The notes below the pieces were generated by a model. That model made no database searches. It was given only the letters and a program-made list of their open reading frames with translations, and had not been told where the DNA came from. From Sciurus carolinensis (lineage: Eukaryota > Chordata > Mammalia > Rodentia > Sciuridae): a stretch of 64,000 bases of DNA. Shown one piece after another: positions 45,214-58,106 of this stretch. A program made the translations under genes and the position numbers. Within the stretch, counting starts at the first letter, position 1. Each line of letters starts with the position of its first letter. The stretch spans positions 143,574,057-143,638,056 of the forward strand of contig NC_062219.1 in the NCBI RefSeq assembly GCF_902686445.1, given 5' to 3'.

Positions 45214-46914
45214 ATCTCACTGAAGCCAAGAAAGCAATAGAGAGAACCTGCTTCTGAGACAGACGTTAAAATTTTCTGTAACGGAATCACTGAAATGGCA
45301 TCAACTCAAACATTGCTACATTCTGTGGGATACAGACCAGCTACTCAGGACAGGTTTAGATGAGGCCCTGGATACCAGGAGGCGGAGTTAACTGGGGACC
45401 ACCTTAGAGGTTGTGTTACATACACAGTCAAAATGACTTTCCAAGTGTTTATAGGTTGAATTCCATTTTACACATGAAACTGAAAGTGTGATAGGAGTCT
45501 ACCCAGGAGATGGAGGGAGGGGAAACGTTAGAGAATTACAGGTTCTCGGCTCCCATGTATATCTAGCAGATTCACCAAAGGCAGTGATACAACCAGGGTA
45601 TTTAAAGATACAAGGGTGAATAACCAAGGGAAATCTTAGAAGGTGGGGAGAGGGTGGGGTCTGGGATGTGATATTTCTGGTGCTATTTTCACTATATTTT
45701 ATATAAATAAATATTAAATAAATATAAGATACTGAGGAGCAATTATCGTCCTTTTCTAGTAGACAGATTAAGAAAGCAATCATACACTGTGCAACTTCCC
45801 TTTGTGCAATGGTGAATAAAATCGTAAAAAAAAAAAATATTAATTAATCCCAAACCAAGAATCCAGAGTAGGATATTTTTCCCCTGAGTAGCATTTGCTA
45901 GAGACTTGACATTTTTCAAATAAATCTAAATGGACTGGATTTTGATTGCTAAAGGAAATCCTTAATGTTGACCATATTAATTGGATTTCAGAGTTTTAAA
46001 GGGGCTTTTTATTACACCATTCATTTATGATTTTCTTAATGTCTGTGGCATTGATTTTTACTCTCTAACGAGTAAAAAATATCGTCAGGTATTTGCTGTA
46101 ATTTCTGGCTTCTCTTTTTAGGTACAACAGACTTTATTTAAATTCTATATTTGTGAGTGTGTGTGTGTGTGTGCCCAGAAATACTGAATATTTTTTCATT
46201 TTGACTTTACCTCATGAAAGTGTGAGAGCTCTTTTGAATGGAGTTAGTTAACAATATCTGCTAGGGGTACATACTTCATCTCTAGTTGTATTCAGGAAAT
46301 ACTTATTTCTCTTGTTAATTAAAAAGTAACTTTCCCTTAGACTGAAAAAAAAAAAAACATAGATTTGCAACTCCAATTTCAGTCTATGTCTTAGTGAAAA
46401 AGAACCTAACCAACCTATGTTTTCTTTTTATTCAGAGACATTTTTTTATAAGGATGACAAGATTCTTTCTTTCTTCCTAGTGTAACTTTTAATTATTCCT
46501 AAAGGAAACTGCAGGTATATTTTTATTTGTTATTTCAATTTTCATATTTTATTGGATTTTTTTTTTCAGTTTTCCTATTGATAGGCTCTTTCTGGACTAA
46601 GGTTTACAGTTTAACTGGGCTAACTCTGCCACCATCCATCCGAGTCTTGGAAAGCACACATTGGAAATCGACCCTTAAGGCAGGATTCCAACCCTCTTGT
46701 GTAAAATAAAGCAGAAGTGAGGTCCCTCGCTTAAGGTGACATGGTGGGTTAGTGCCAGAATTCAGAGGATACCCCACCTCCTGGCAGATACCTATTCAAT
46801 GCTATTTAGGATTATGCCTAACATTCTCCCACCATTTTGTCTTTTAAATAAATAGATGTTGGGTACATATTTTTTTTCTTAATTTTAAAATATGCCCTTT
46901 CCTTCCTAGGTAAG
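45214..46914. other. Unannotated AT-rich DNA
   Basis: A short (GT)n run lies at 46156-46173. No recognised repeat family or gene. Confidence 0.45.
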
Positions 46915-47422
46915 AAATTAAATGTATGTCTATGCAAAAGTAATATACAAAGGTTTATAGCAACATGATTTTTAATAGTTGACAAGTGACAACAACCCAG
47001 TGTCCATCAACTGATGGAAAGAGAAGCAAAATTGTTCTATATTCATTCCGTGGCCTAATATTCAACAATAAAAAGAAATGGAGTACTGAAGCATGCTTCC
47101 ACTTGGGTGAATCTTAAAATCACCCAAAGTGAAAGGACCCAGTTGCAAAAGTCAATAGAGGGCAGCACTCCATTTATAAGAATGTCCTGAACAGGCAAAC
47201 CTAAGAGACAGGAAATAGACTCATGGATACCTGGAGCCTGGGAGATGGGCAGGGCGGCTGGGCAGTGGTGGCCAAGGGGTATTCCATTTCTTGTGGGACT
47301 GATGAAAATGTTCTTCACCTGGTGGTGGCGATGGCACATGCTGTAAATAAACTTAAGATTCACTCGATTGTACAGTATAAGCGGGTGAATTTTATGGCAT
47401 GTTACTTATATCTCAATCTATT
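46915..47422 (+). mobile_element. Ancient L1M 3' end
   Basis: The order GTGTCCATCAACTGATGGAA, AATATTCAACAATAAAAAGA, GAATCTTAAAATCACCC, GAATGTCCTGAACAGGCAAA and GACTGATGAAAATGTTCTTC leads to an ATTTTATGGCATGTTACTTA-type 3' end. This matches L1M 3' sequence. Its last bases are split by a MaLR LTR and continue at 48283. Confidence 0.85.
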
Positions 47423-47424
47423 CT

Positions 47425-48282
47425 TATGGTTTGGGTGTGAGGTGTCCCCCAAAAGCTCATGTGTGAGACAATGCAAGGAGGTTAGGAGGAGAAATGATTG
47501 GGTTGTGAGAGTCTTAACCTAATCAGTGAATTAATCCCTGATGGGATTAACTGAGTGGCAACTGGAGGCAGGTGGGGTATGGCTGAAGGCAGTGGGTTTC
47601 TGCGAGCATGCCTTTGGGGCAGATGTTTGATATCTGGCAAGTAGAGTCTCTCTCTCTCTCTCTGCCTTCTCTCTCTCCCTCACCTCTCACCCTATCTCTG
47701 TCAAGGTCAACCAGTTCTCCCAACCGTGCAGTGCCCTCATCAAGGACTGCGCTCTGGGTATCTTTTTTTTCTCCTCTTTTCCCTGTATTGGTCACCTTCT
47801 TTGTTCTCTTGCTCTCTCTACCCCGTCTCCATCACTCCTTCTTCCCTACATCCGAACAGGTCGACCAGTACTCCCAAAAGGATGGGTGGTTGACCAGTTG
47901 TGACCAGTTGTCTCCTTGAAGACTCTGGTCATCTTCTTTTCTTCTTGGGGAGAGGTTGACCAGTTGTCCCAGCAAGACAAGGGGGCATTCTGGGACTTTC
48001 TTTGATTTCTACTGTGTGCTCACTCATTCCCTCTCTCTCTCTCTCTCTCTCTCTCAATCTCTCTCTCTCTCTCTCTCCATCTCTGTCTCACCCTGTGAGC
48101 AGCTTCACTCCACCACCCTCTTCTACCCTGATGTTCTGCCTCACTTCAAGTCCCGAAGAATACAGTCAGCTGTCTATGGCCTGAGACCCCGGAAACCGTG
48201 AGCCCCCAAAATAAACTTTTCCTCCTCTACAGTTGTTCTTGTCAAGTCTCTTAGTTGAAGCAGCAAAACAGTTGACTGAAAC
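47425..48282 (+). mobile_element. MaLR solo LTR with internal expansion, nested in L1M
   Basis: Starts TATGGTTTGGGTGTGAGGTG with CCCCCAAAAGCTCATGTGTG and TAATCAGTGAATTAATCCCT. It ends with TGAGCCCCCAAAATAAACTT and the GTTGACTGAAAC terminus. This is the ORR/MST-like MaLR LTR common in squirrels. At about 858 bp it is unusually long because its middle holds three copies of a GACCAGTTCTCCC-like unit and two CT microsatellites. The 7-bp sequence ATCTATT occurs at both edges (47416-47422, 48283-48289), and the L1 tail reads on after it. Confidence 0.8.
47705..48080 (+). repeat. Threefold internal repeat and CT microsatellites within the LTR
   Basis: GGTCAACCAGTTCTCCC (47705), GGTCGACCAGTACTCCC (47859) and GGTTGACCAGTTGTCCC (47953) mark three diverged units spaced 154 and 94 bases apart, each followed by pyrimidine-rich DNA. 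TTGACCAGTTG itself is doubled near 47890-47910. CT runs lie at 47647-47663 and 48030-48080. Confidence 0.8.
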
Positions 48283-48289
48283 ATCTATT

Positions 48290-49295
48290 AAAACTATAAC
48301 TGTGTTGGTCTTTTTAAAAAATAATTTAGTTATACATCATCAATTATTAAAACAAGGTGAAGGAACCATGAAGAGATAGAGACATGAAGATGGCCAAGAG
48401 AAAGTGGATAATAACAGAGTAGTTCATAAGTAAAAGAAATTTCACCTAGTTTTGCTTTCCTGTCCTTTATCGTATTTATTAGATTCTCACTCATTGGCAT
48501 TAAGAAGTAACTGGAACATCTGTGTACCACTGTGCAGCAGGCTTACACAGTCTGCCCCTGTCATGGATCACCTACTCGAGGTCAGAAATTGCTGGACACT
48601 GGAGGTAGAACAAGGTAGAGCAAGAAACAAAAACAGAAAGTTCACTCAGGATGTCCACGGCAAAGAGTTCCAGTTTTTTCAAAGAGAATGAAAAAGAAAT
48701 TCGCATTTGCCGAATATATTCTGTGTGCCAGAATAAATAAGGTCACTCATTATCTCACTCATTGCTGTTTCTCAGGAACCTATTCATCTAAAAATTATCA
48801 AAATATAGTCGGCTTGATACAAATATGTTGAACTCTGAAAGGTAACTAATGAGTTAAAAATATGTAGCCCATTGAAGTCCAAAGAGCCACTGAACGATTT
48901 GTCTGATTGATTCCTTTATTCTCTAGTCTAGGAGAGCAGAATAAGGGAAAATATTTGCCACAGCAGAACAGGGGAAGTTGTGAGCATAGCTTGAAGCCGT
49001 GCAGAAGCCAGGGTGAGTTTATGGACCGTCATGAATATTGTGGTCTGATGATTTTTTTCAAATGATTCGCAAGACTAACCACTGCTTTCTGTTTTATTTC
49101 ACATGGTTCCCAAGACTCCCCTGGGGCACAGTAGTTGCTTTATTCTTTCGTACTTGAGCTTGAAAAGAGGTTTCTCTTTATTGCATGTGCTTTTGGAACA
49201 TGGCATCTAAAGACAGAAGAAAGCTTGTCCAGTGACAGCATTTGCCCTGGGTGCAGTCAAGTGCATAGTACCAACTCTTTAAAGTGTGACCTTTC
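48290..49295. other. Unannotated intergenic DNA
   Basis: No confident repeat. Around 48710-48760 there is a weak resemblance to an antisense MIR 3' end. Confidence 0.4.
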
Positions 49296-49440
49296 TTCTG
49301 AGAACAAAGTGCTTTACAAATATTATCTGACTGAGCTCAGAACCCCAGCAGAGAGGCCAGGAGATAGGGACTAGTAGTAAACTATTTCACACCTGAGAGA
49401 ATCAAAGAGAAAGAGACTTTCCAACTGAGATGCAAGGGCA
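49296..49440 (-). mobile_element. MIR SINE fragment, antisense
   Basis: GTGCTTTACAAATATTATCT, then a CACACCTGAGAGAATCAAAG and AGAGACTTTCCAAC order, corresponds to the reverse complement of the MIR 3' half. Confidence 0.6.
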
Positions 49441-49926
49441 TTTTAACTTCTTAGCTACTAGAGGCAAATGGTCCAAGAAATAATTTGAGAAGAGTTTTCC
49501 TCCTGCCCTGGATGATGGCTAACTCAGCCCCAGATGTTGAGTGTACACTGCTTATATCTCACAGAATTTCTGAGCTACACAGAATCTGGCATTATAAATG
49601 ACCCCCTGCTCTAGGAAACTGCCTGAGAGCCATACCTGAGCAGAGTGGGCTCTTGGCACAATTGTTATGTTGAGTTTGAAAACAGGGATTCTTGACATAA
49701 AAATACAGCGAATGCGCGTGGCTCTGTGCGTGAGACAGGGACTGTGATAATTGCCACTGGGACTATAAGAGGGACATGTGGAGAACGGGAGGGAACTTGC
49801 AGTGGATTTGGATTGTTATCTACCCCCAGAAAGGCTTGAAAACTAAATTACATATTTGTGTGCATATGTATAATCAGCAATTGTAGAGTATACACATATA
49901 CACAGCAAGTATCTATAGGATATAGC

Positions 49927-49928
<2 letters not shown>
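49441..49928. other. Unannotated intergenic DNA
   Basis: No recognised repeat or gene. Confidence 0.4.

Positions 49929-49963
<35 letters not shown>
49929..49963 (+). repeat. (TG)n microsatellite
   Basis: About 17 uninterrupted TG units. Confidence 0.97.
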
Positions 49964-49964
<1 letters not shown>

Positions 49965-50149
49965 AGTCAAGCAGTAATGAATAAAAACTACAAAGAAGCC
50001 CCTGGAGTTTACATGCAAACAATTCTTTATCCATTGATCTCCACACGCAGACATGACCACTACTTCACCCATCAGAATGACAGGAGATGAGTAAATAATA
50101 TGGCTGAAAGTTAAAGTGTCACAACAATGGATGTTCACTAAGGAAACTG

Positions 50150-50300
50150 AGAATCCCGGCCCTGTGGCTTCCTGTGCGACCTACACCAGGTGATTGAGTC
50201 TCTGTGCCTCAGTTTCATCATTTGCAAAAAGAGGGAAAGAAGAGTATTGACCTCGTGAAGTTGAGTGAGTGTGAATCAGCTTAATAGCAAAAGCAAGTGT
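50150..50300 (+). mobile_element. MIR SINE
   Basis: GAGTCTCTGTGCCTCAGTTT, CATCATTTGCAAAAAGAGGG and TTGACCTCGTGAAGTTGAGT follow the MIR core-to-3' order closely. Confidence 0.85.
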
Positions 50301-51207
50301 AACGGTGTCCAGCTCCGCACACTCTGCGACTGCCAGTTATCTTCGTCTCTGTCGCTACTGCTGCTATCATGTCCTGCATGTGACGTTCTGAACACTGACT
50401 TTAGACACACACAGTTTATCAGTAAAACCAGCATAAAGCAAGGGCTTACTGCAAAGTCATAGGATGAGGTTGAGGAAATACAAGATGCTCATGTCTCTTG
50501 AATAAATACAACCCCCTCTCCCAAACTGCAGGTTTCCTTCTTCCTGGTACTAGCCACTGCTTGGGGTTCAGACTCTGGGCAAGACCCAGGAGGGCTAGCT
50601 CCACCTTGAACCCCAGGCAGGCGATTTTGGTTCACAGATAAAGGAGAGTAAGTGGGAGGAGATGGAAGCAACTCCGCTCCCTTAGAATAAAGGGACCATT
50701 GTGAGAAGAGAAAATGCTAAAAAAGAAATGCTGCAGAAAAGTCTCCTTAACGATACACGGGAAGTTATCAGCAGCACGGGAACCAGAGATGGCGATAGAA
50801 ATGACAGCCAGCAAGAGCCAGCTGGTGGCCTTCACTGGCCTCTGAAATTGATTGACACCCTTCAGAAAGCCTGAACGTCTTGAGCAGCATCACCAACTCT
50901 AGCCGGACTCTGAATCGGCCTCTGTGGCTTGGGGTCACCTCTGTCATGAGGACAGAAATGAGACGCTCACCATGTCCAGCAAGACCTGGGTCCTGTCTCT
51001 TCAAATACCAGGCATGTGTCAGGAGGGTCCATGGATAGGTCCCACCTTGGAGGGGATGCCATCGCCCAGGGCAGTGGGCAGAGCTCGAGGGAGAGGAGAT
51101 ATCCGCAGAGTCGAAGCAGCTGTTGGTACAATTACCACGGCATTATTTATAGCCTGCATCGCTGTTGCCAGAAAAAAAGAGGTGTGGTCACTTTTGAAAG
51201 CCCAATT
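50301..51207. other. Unannotated intergenic DNA
   Basis: Balanced composition with no recognised repeat or gene. Several overlapping short frames on both strands have no domain signature. Confidence 0.45.
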
Positions 51208-51411
51208 CTAGGGGGCGTGGTGAAGCACGCCTGTAATCCCTGTGGCTTGGGAAGCTGAGGCAGGAGGACTGCAAGTTCAAAGCCAGCCTCAGCAACTTAG
51301 CAAGGCCTTAGGTGACCTAGTGTGACCCTGTGGCTAAACAAAAACTAAAGGAAGTTGGGGAGGTGACTGAGTGGTTAAGCACTGCTGGGTTCAATCCCCA
51401 GTACCCCACAA

Positions 51412-51442
<31 letters not shown>

Positions 51443-51463
51443 GTAAATAAGTAAGTAAATAGT
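51208..51463 (+). mobile_element. B1-dID SINE with AATA tail
   Basis: Nearly full-length: GGGGGCGTGGTGAAGCACGC, CTGTAATCCCTGTGGCTTGG, GCCAGCCTCAGCAACTTAG, then the ID-like GGAGGTGACTGAGTGGTTAA with B box GGTTCAATCCC, and an (AATA)n/(AAGTA)n tail. No clear target duplication was found. Confidence 0.95.
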
Positions 51464-53330
51464 GCAATTTCATATATATGGATATATACATGTATATAAA
51501 ATCATAATATTTCTGAAAACTATAAACATTAGTGAAAAAAGCTGAAGAAGACACAAATAAATGGAAAGATAACCAGTATTCTTAGATCAGAAAAATGAAC
51601 ATGATCTAATGTCCATACTGCCCAAAGCAACTTTAGATTCAACGCAACCCTACCAAATTCCCCAGGGTGTTTTTTTACAGAAATAGACAAACAATATTAA
51701 CATTTTGTATAGAACCACACGCACAAAAAACCCAAATAGCCAAAATCATCTAGAGTGAGAATAACAAAGCAGTATCATACTTCCTGATTTCAAATCATCT
51801 TACAAAGATATCCTAAGTAAAACAATGTCATACAGATGCACAGACCCGTGGAAAGGAAGAGAGCCAGGGAGTGAGCCCCACACGTCAGTCAAGTCATCCT
51901 TGATGGAAAACAGCAAGAACACACCTGGGGAAGGAGGGCTTCCTCCACAAAAGGTGGTGGGAGAACTTCAGGCACACACATTTTTTAAAAAATTAAGTTG
52001 CACTCTTACTTTACATTATACACAAAAATGAACTCCAACTGGATTAGAGATTTAAACCTATGATCCCAAATTGTAAAATTCCTTGAAGAAAACAGGGGAA
52101 ACTCCTTGACACTGGTGTGGGCAGTTTTGTTTTTGTTTTTGTGTTTTTGATATGACACCAAAAGACAGAAAACAAGATGATCAAGTGGGACCCATAAAAC
52201 CGAAATGCTTCTTCTCGTCAAAAGAAACAGTAAACACAAAGAAAAGGCTACCCATGAAATGACAGAAAATATTTGCCAACCATATAACCAATAAGGAATC
52301 AATATCCAAAATGTAGGGGGAACTCATGCAATTTGAAAGCAAAATCCCAACAAACGAAGCCAAATATAATCAACTTAGAAATAGTCAAAGGGCCTGAATA
52401 GATATTTTTCCTAAGGAAAGCAAGCAAATGGCCCACAGGTGTGTGAAAAGATGCTCGACACCACTGAGCCTCGGAATGCAAATCCAAACCACAATGAGAT
52501 GTCTTCATACCTGTTAGGTCAGCTGTCCTCAAAAGGTCAAAAGACAGCCAGCATTGGTGAGCCTGTGGACAATGGTGAATGCTTGTGCATTTTTTACGGG
52601 AATGTAATTAACACAGCCATTAAGGGAACAGTATGGAGTTTCCTCAAAAAATTAAATTGGAACTCCCTGATGACCCAGCTATCCCACACTTGGACAGGCA
52701 TCCAAAGGAAATAAAATCACCATTTCATATCTGCATGCCTATGCTCAGTGCAACACTATTCCTAATATCCAAGATAGGGAACCAATCTAAATGTCTGCTG
52801 ATGAACGAATGGATAAAAAAATGGGATATGTACTGCAGTGGAATACTATTCAGCCTTTAAAAAGAAGAGAATGCTGTCATCTGTGACACAGGGGAACTTG
52901 GAAGATGCAATGGTAAGTTCCAGGAGCCAGTCATACAGAGAAAATACCGCAGGGAATCATTTACACACAAATCTGCAAAAGTTAAACTTAAAGAAACAGA
53001 GAGCAGAAAGGTGGATGCTCGGGTTAAGACTGGGAGGCAGGGGATGTTGGTCACATGGTACAAACTCTCAGTTACAAGGTGAGAAAGTTCAGGAGATCCA
53101 ATGTACAACATGGTGCCCATAGTTAACCGTGGGGCATTATATAGTTGTCAGTTGCTTAGAGAGTAGAACTTAAGATTTTTCACACACCTAAAGATGTGTG
53201 AGATGATGGGTATGATAATTAGCTCGCACCGTGGAAATCATTTCATAGTGAAAATTATTTCAAAACATCACATTGTGCAACTTGAATATATGAAAGTTTT
53301 GACAATTATACCTCAAAGGAAGAAAAAATT
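51464..53330 (+). mobile_element. Ancient L1 (L1MA-like) ORF2 C-terminal half and 3' UTR
   Basis: Landmarks in order: GAAGACACAAATAAATGGAA, TGTCCATACTGCCCAAAGCA, TTCCTGATTTCAAATCATCT, CAAATCCAAACCACAATGAG, CAGCTATCCCACACTTGGAC and TGGAATACTATTCAGCCTTT. The 3' UTR (GGCAGGGGATGTTGGTCACA, TGATGGGTATGATAATTAGC) follows. A frame at 52633-52860 keeps part of the ORF2 C-terminus (IPHLDRHPKEIKSPF and LLMNEWIKKW). The reverse-transcriptase core is absent and all frames are interrupted. Confidence 0.9.
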
Positions 53331-54435
53331 ACTAATGTGTTATTCTAATCCCATGATAACGAAAAGTAATGTAAAACCCTCAAATGAGCTGTACTAAAAG
53401 TTTTCAGTGGACTTCTTATGGACACTGAGACTGTAATTCTTAAAAATGGTCTCTATGTGGTAGAATTCTGGCTTATTTATTTGTTTTTACTGTCATAATT
53501 ATTTCCAATGTGTCACCAATGACCTGCCCTTGACAAGAGAGTCTTCGCAGCAAGAATGATGAAATGTGCATCCTTTGCCTCTGACACCTGTCACGGCAGG
53601 TAACACAGCACACTATCTCTATATAACCTAAAGTAGAATGTTTTGGGTGCTTAAAAATACACTGTTAGCTTTTCATTTCTCTTTATCAAAAGTTATTTTT
53701 GTCTTCATCAGCGTGTTTCGCTTTCTCCTGAGTCGTGCTTACTGGAGACCCACACGCAGGCTTGGTTTTAGGTAAAATTGCAAAACATTTATTTTCATGC
53801 CCCAGCCGACCTGTTGTGCTTCCTTAACCTTCCCCACCCCCACCTTCCACCTCCTCTCCAACCTCCAGAGCCTCTGGTCTGCCCGTATCATTTTTCTGAT
53901 TTAATCCATTGAAAACTGTTTCAGAAGAAACAACGACTGAAATTAACTTGCCATCACCCCATTCTATGTCAACGTAATTTCCTCCACAGAGAAAGAGCTG
54001 AATTTTAACCAGAAATGCCTGCGCTTCTTGAACCTGGGGACCTTTTCATCCTGGGCATGGATCAGGCTTCCTGAGCCTGCAAAGCCAGGCAATAAACATG
54101 GTACATGTTCTTGAATATAAGTTTTAATAGTACCTTGTCTTAAATGTTTGTATATTAAAAGAAAAATGCGGCTACATTATAAATTGGGATTGCAAAGTAG
54201 CTGAGAATTTTAAAACTAAAATGCAAACTCTAAGGAAATTTTATATTTGTGATCAACTCTCTGAGCCAAAGCTACTCATGACTCTATTTCATATCATGCG
54301 TGGCAGACACCTATAGAAAAAATTTGAGTAGCACAGCCTTTACCTAAGAGGATGAAGTCGTCATGTGCAATTTCCCTACCACACACCTGCGGAGACATCA
54401 TAAGCTAGCAAGAGGCTGATGACTCTTATGTAACA
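53331..54435. other. Unannotated intergenic DNA
   Basis: No recognised repeat or gene. Confidence 0.45.
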
Positions 54436-54560
54436 GGAAACAGTCGATGTCCCAATATTTGTTGACTGTGTGATCTTAGGTAAGGCACTTAGCCGCTCTG
54501 AGTAAATTTCCATACTTGTGAATAGGAATAAAGGGTCCAGGGTTCTTCAGACACACTAAG
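54436..54560 (+). mobile_element. MIR SINE fragment
   Basis: TGACTGTGTGATCTTAGGTA, AGGCACTTAGCCGCTCTGAG, TAAATTTCCATACTTGTGAA and TAGGAATAAAGGG match the MIR core order. Confidence 0.8.
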
Positions 54561-56518
54561 GGAGCTGAAGGAAGATAAGCTTTATAAACCATAAAATGCT
54601 ACCCAAAGCTAACTTGCTCTCGATTGTTTCACTCCATCTATTGTTTTGTGGAAATGTTTGAAAGCCCTCTTGAACCCTGGAACCCCATCCCTACAACCAA
54701 AATCCACCGTGCCCTCTGGTGCCTGTACCCATCTGGACTTCTAAGTTCAAGTTGCAAATTGCCTGAGGCCGAGCATTAGAATTTGATCACAAATAACTAT
54801 CAGTGCTCTTTATTGAAGTTTCACATAAAACAGCAAAACATTTACATGAAGAGTCGGCCTGGTTCTTGCTCATCCCGCCTCTCCCTAGAGGATCTGCAAG
54901 ACCCAGGGAGGAAGTCAGGGTTTGTGCTGGAAATGCTCACTCGTGAGCTGGAAGTAACTCGAGTAATCACATCCTTTCTTTGGGACCAAGATTATCTCTA
55001 TCTTTGGCTTCTTGGCCATCTGTGCTGGGAAATCTTTGGGGGAGAAATAGAGTATAGCTCTAGATTTGAGGCTCTCAATTAACTCTTTATAAAAATAGGA
55101 AAATGCCTTCATGTGAACTTGGAATTCCTTAGTGGATGTGGATCTAGAGAACGCCAGTTCCAAAGTAGAAGGGCGAGCCAGGCACCTGCACATCGCTACA
55201 TCCCAGTCATGAAGTCTGCCACTCCATGCAAAAGTCCTGCATGATTTTTGTGGGTTTTTTTCTTACAACTTCTTGATAGAGACAAATTTCCTTTAAACTG
55301 CTACTGTCTTAACTATATAGCTGGGGAACTTGTCAGTCCCGGGGCTTAGACATTGTCACGTTGGAGAGACACTGATGCATGATCCTTTAAAGCTCCAAGA
55401 ACAAAGTAACTCTCAGGAAGGGCTTATTGACAACTAGAAATTGAAAGAGTGTTTCTCTAGAGCTTGTTCTAGACCATGGGAGCTAGTATGGTCTGCTCAA
55501 GTTGGAGTTAGCACAGTTAGCCTCTGATCCCAATGCTTCACTGATGGTGATTGTTCTAAGGGAGGAAAACAACCCAGGTCCAATCTTCCCTCAGCGTGGT
55601 GCCCATTCCCTACATTTCACAAACTCACTTTCATTTTTAGGACCAGTTGCTTATTTTTTCAGAACATTTTCTTTGACATTATTTTGCAATTACATAGATA
55701 AATACATGCTCACTTCAGAGAAAAGCGATCATAAAATGCCCATTGTGAATGTGTTGAAATATTCCTTTCAAGCTTTAGCTGTGCATATTTGTGTGTCTGA
55801 AAATCAGAATCCTAACACAGAGACTCACCAACACTTGCATTTCTTCTCTGAATTGTTCATAATCTTTGCCCAAATGTGTAAGCTGGCGTTCATCTTTTCT
55901 GATTGATTTGAAAGCCCTAGAGTAACACTTATCAGAAATGCAGCAATTTTGCATCTGACTTGTTCTTAATCTTTCAACTTATTATTTTTTATTTGCTTCA
56001 ATAAAAGGATCATAGGTTTGGGGGTTCTTTTGTTGTTAGATTTTTCTTCTCTTTTTTCTTTTTCTTTTTTTGGAGTGACAAAAAGCAAAAAGAAAAAGCT
56101 CACATTCATTGACACCCTGAGACAGCCTGGTTAATACCTAGTCTGTGTTTTCTGACATGTGTCTCCATATGTATATTTATTTCTTCTGACCATGATTGCC
56201 TGAAAATTGTTGCTTTTTAAAAAATAATTTCCCTAAGTCTTTTTCCTACAGATCTGTGGATTTAATGCTCCACATAATTGGATTCTGGATTATTTTTCTC
56301 CTATTTGAGAGACTTAATAGGCATTTTAAACCATACTCTGCCAACACATTTTCCCCTTGCTATTGCTTTCTGGTTCATTCTTTTAGTAAAGAGTCTCTCT
56401 CTCTCTGGAATAGAGCCTGTTTGTGATTAGTGATCACATTTTCTTTTATTTAACTTTATTGTTCTCAAAAATTTTAACTCTCAATTAGGACTATGTAGCT
56501 ATTATTTAATTAATTATT
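54561..56518. other. Unannotated intergenic DNA
   Basis: No recognised repeat. An anonymous 134-codon frame at 55502-55906 shows no domain. A pyrimidine run followed by a purine run at 56040-56100 can pair imperfectly. Confidence 0.45.
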
Positions 56519-56533
56519 CAGTCATTCATGTTT

Positions 56534-56678
56534 GTTTAAACAGTTTGTTTATTTTAGCTATAGATAGACAGAATACCTTTGCTTTATTTTATTTATTTTT
56601 ATGTGGTGCTGAGGATCGAACCCAGTGCCTCACACGTGCTAGGCAAGCGCTCTAACCACTGAGCGGCAACTCCAGTAC
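56534..56678 (-). mobile_element. ID-type SINE with long 3' tail, antisense
   Basis: On the minus strand the ID body (GAGCGCTTGCCTAGCACGTG, CACTGGGTTCGATCCTCAGC) is followed by ACCACATAAAAATAAATAAA and a GGTATTCTGTCTATCTATAG tail typical of squirrel ID elements. Near-identical flanks CAGTCATTCATGTTT (56519-56533) and CAGTCGTTCATGTTT (56679-56693) are the target duplication. Confidence 0.93.
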
Positions 56679-56693
56679 CAGTCGTTCATGTTT

Positions 56694-57809
56694 TAATATT
56701 ATATAGTCAAGAGCTTCGGTTTTTTTTTTAATCAAATGTGCATATTGATGTAAATTAGCTGCATCTCTAATATTCATTAGGTCCAATTCATATGCATGCT
56801 GCTACTTCTGTTTAACCACAATCCTATTTCTGCTATTTCGATTTTTTGCTGTAAGATGACCCCCTTTTGGAGACCTGAGCACATCTTCCATCTCCTGCAT
56901 GCGTGACCCAGAGTCCCTGTGTCACTGTTCATCAGCCCCTGGTGAGCCGCATGTATCTGAATCCGGAGTCAGGAAAGCTGTTTCTCTCTCAGCGCTGCTT
57001 TGGGTCCATCAGCAACACTCCTTTGCACAGACGTGAGCTCCTGGTGACGCTGTGTATGGCTCAGCTTTCCTTCTTCCATTTTTATCTCTATCTGTTCAAC
57101 CTCAGTTTCAGGAAAATTCTTGAGTTCTACTTCAGAAATTTTGTATTTTCAGTATTGAGTCTACTATTCATTGCACACATCATGGTTTTTATTTGAATAC
57201 TTGTGTATTTAACCCCCCACATATGCGACTCTCATTTTAGAATTTCACAACAGCTTATTTTGGATCCCGTATGCAAATTCTTTTAAGGCATGTTGAGAAC
57301 ACAGTCAAAACCATTAATATTTTCCCCCTCCTGTTTCCTGAGGGAAATCTGAGGGACACCTTTGCTTTGATTCTTCTTGTGTATTATGGTGAAGCATATA
57401 AAATGTCCATATTCCAAACACCATTTACATACAAACATTTTATAGAGTTTATATAGTTTAACTTAAAAGAAATGTCTGATAGTTTCCCAGACCTATGACT
57501 TAAGCTTCTGGAAACAAGTCAGGGCTACTCAAACGGGCAGTGAAGTCAAGATGAAGTGAGCTTGTGAGACTCACATCCTGGGTTCTACCTCTTCACGTCC
57601 AGGTATGTCCAGGTACTTAGGAAAGGAAGTGTTTTCCTTAAGATAAATATGCATTGTCAATTGAGCATCCCTGAATTCTGGGCAATGGAGAGGAAGCCAG
57701 ATCTACAAGTAGTTCCAACAGTGAATTTGGTCCAAATCATTTTTACACATGATTATGGCTACTGAACAGTAGAAGACTTCATATCTCTTTGGGGTTCTGA
57801 GTTGAGTAA
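56694..57809. other. Unannotated AT-rich DNA
   Basis: No recognised repeat or gene. Confidence 0.45.
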
Positions 57810-57820
57810 CCATTTTTCTT

Positions 57821-58095
57821 TTCTTTCTTTGTTTTTTGTTTTTTGTGTGTGTGGTTTTTTTGTTTTGTTTTGTTTTGTTTTGTTTTGGTGTGTGTGTGTG
57901 TGTGTAACTGAGGATTAAACCCAAGGGCACTTAATCACTGAGTTACATCCCCAGCCCTTTTTTGATTTACAGACAGGGTCTAGCTGAGTTGCTTAGGACC
58001 TCACTAAGTTGCTGAGGCTGGCTTTGAACTGTGATCCTCCTCCTTCGACCTCCTGAACCACTGGGATTACGAGCGTGTGCCACTGCGCCTGGCTG
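57821..58095 (-). mobile_element. B1-dID SINE with TTTTG/TG-rich tail
   Basis: On the minus strand: CAGCCAGGCGCAGTGGCACA (B1 start), the body, an ID-like GGGCTGGGGATGTAACTCAG, then a tail that expanded into CA and CAAAA repeats (seen as TG and TTTTG at 57857-57904). It is flanked by the 11-bp direct repeat CCATTTTTCTT (57810-57820 and 58096-58106). Confidence 0.94.
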
Positions 58096-58106
58096 CCATT
58101 TTTCTT

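Noticed and set aside
47608..48201. Ser/Leu-rich frames
   Set aside because: Translations of CT microsatellites inside a MaLR LTR.
55502..55906. 134-codon plus-strand frame
   Set aside because: No recognisable domain, no splice or promoter context, and composition like its surroundings.
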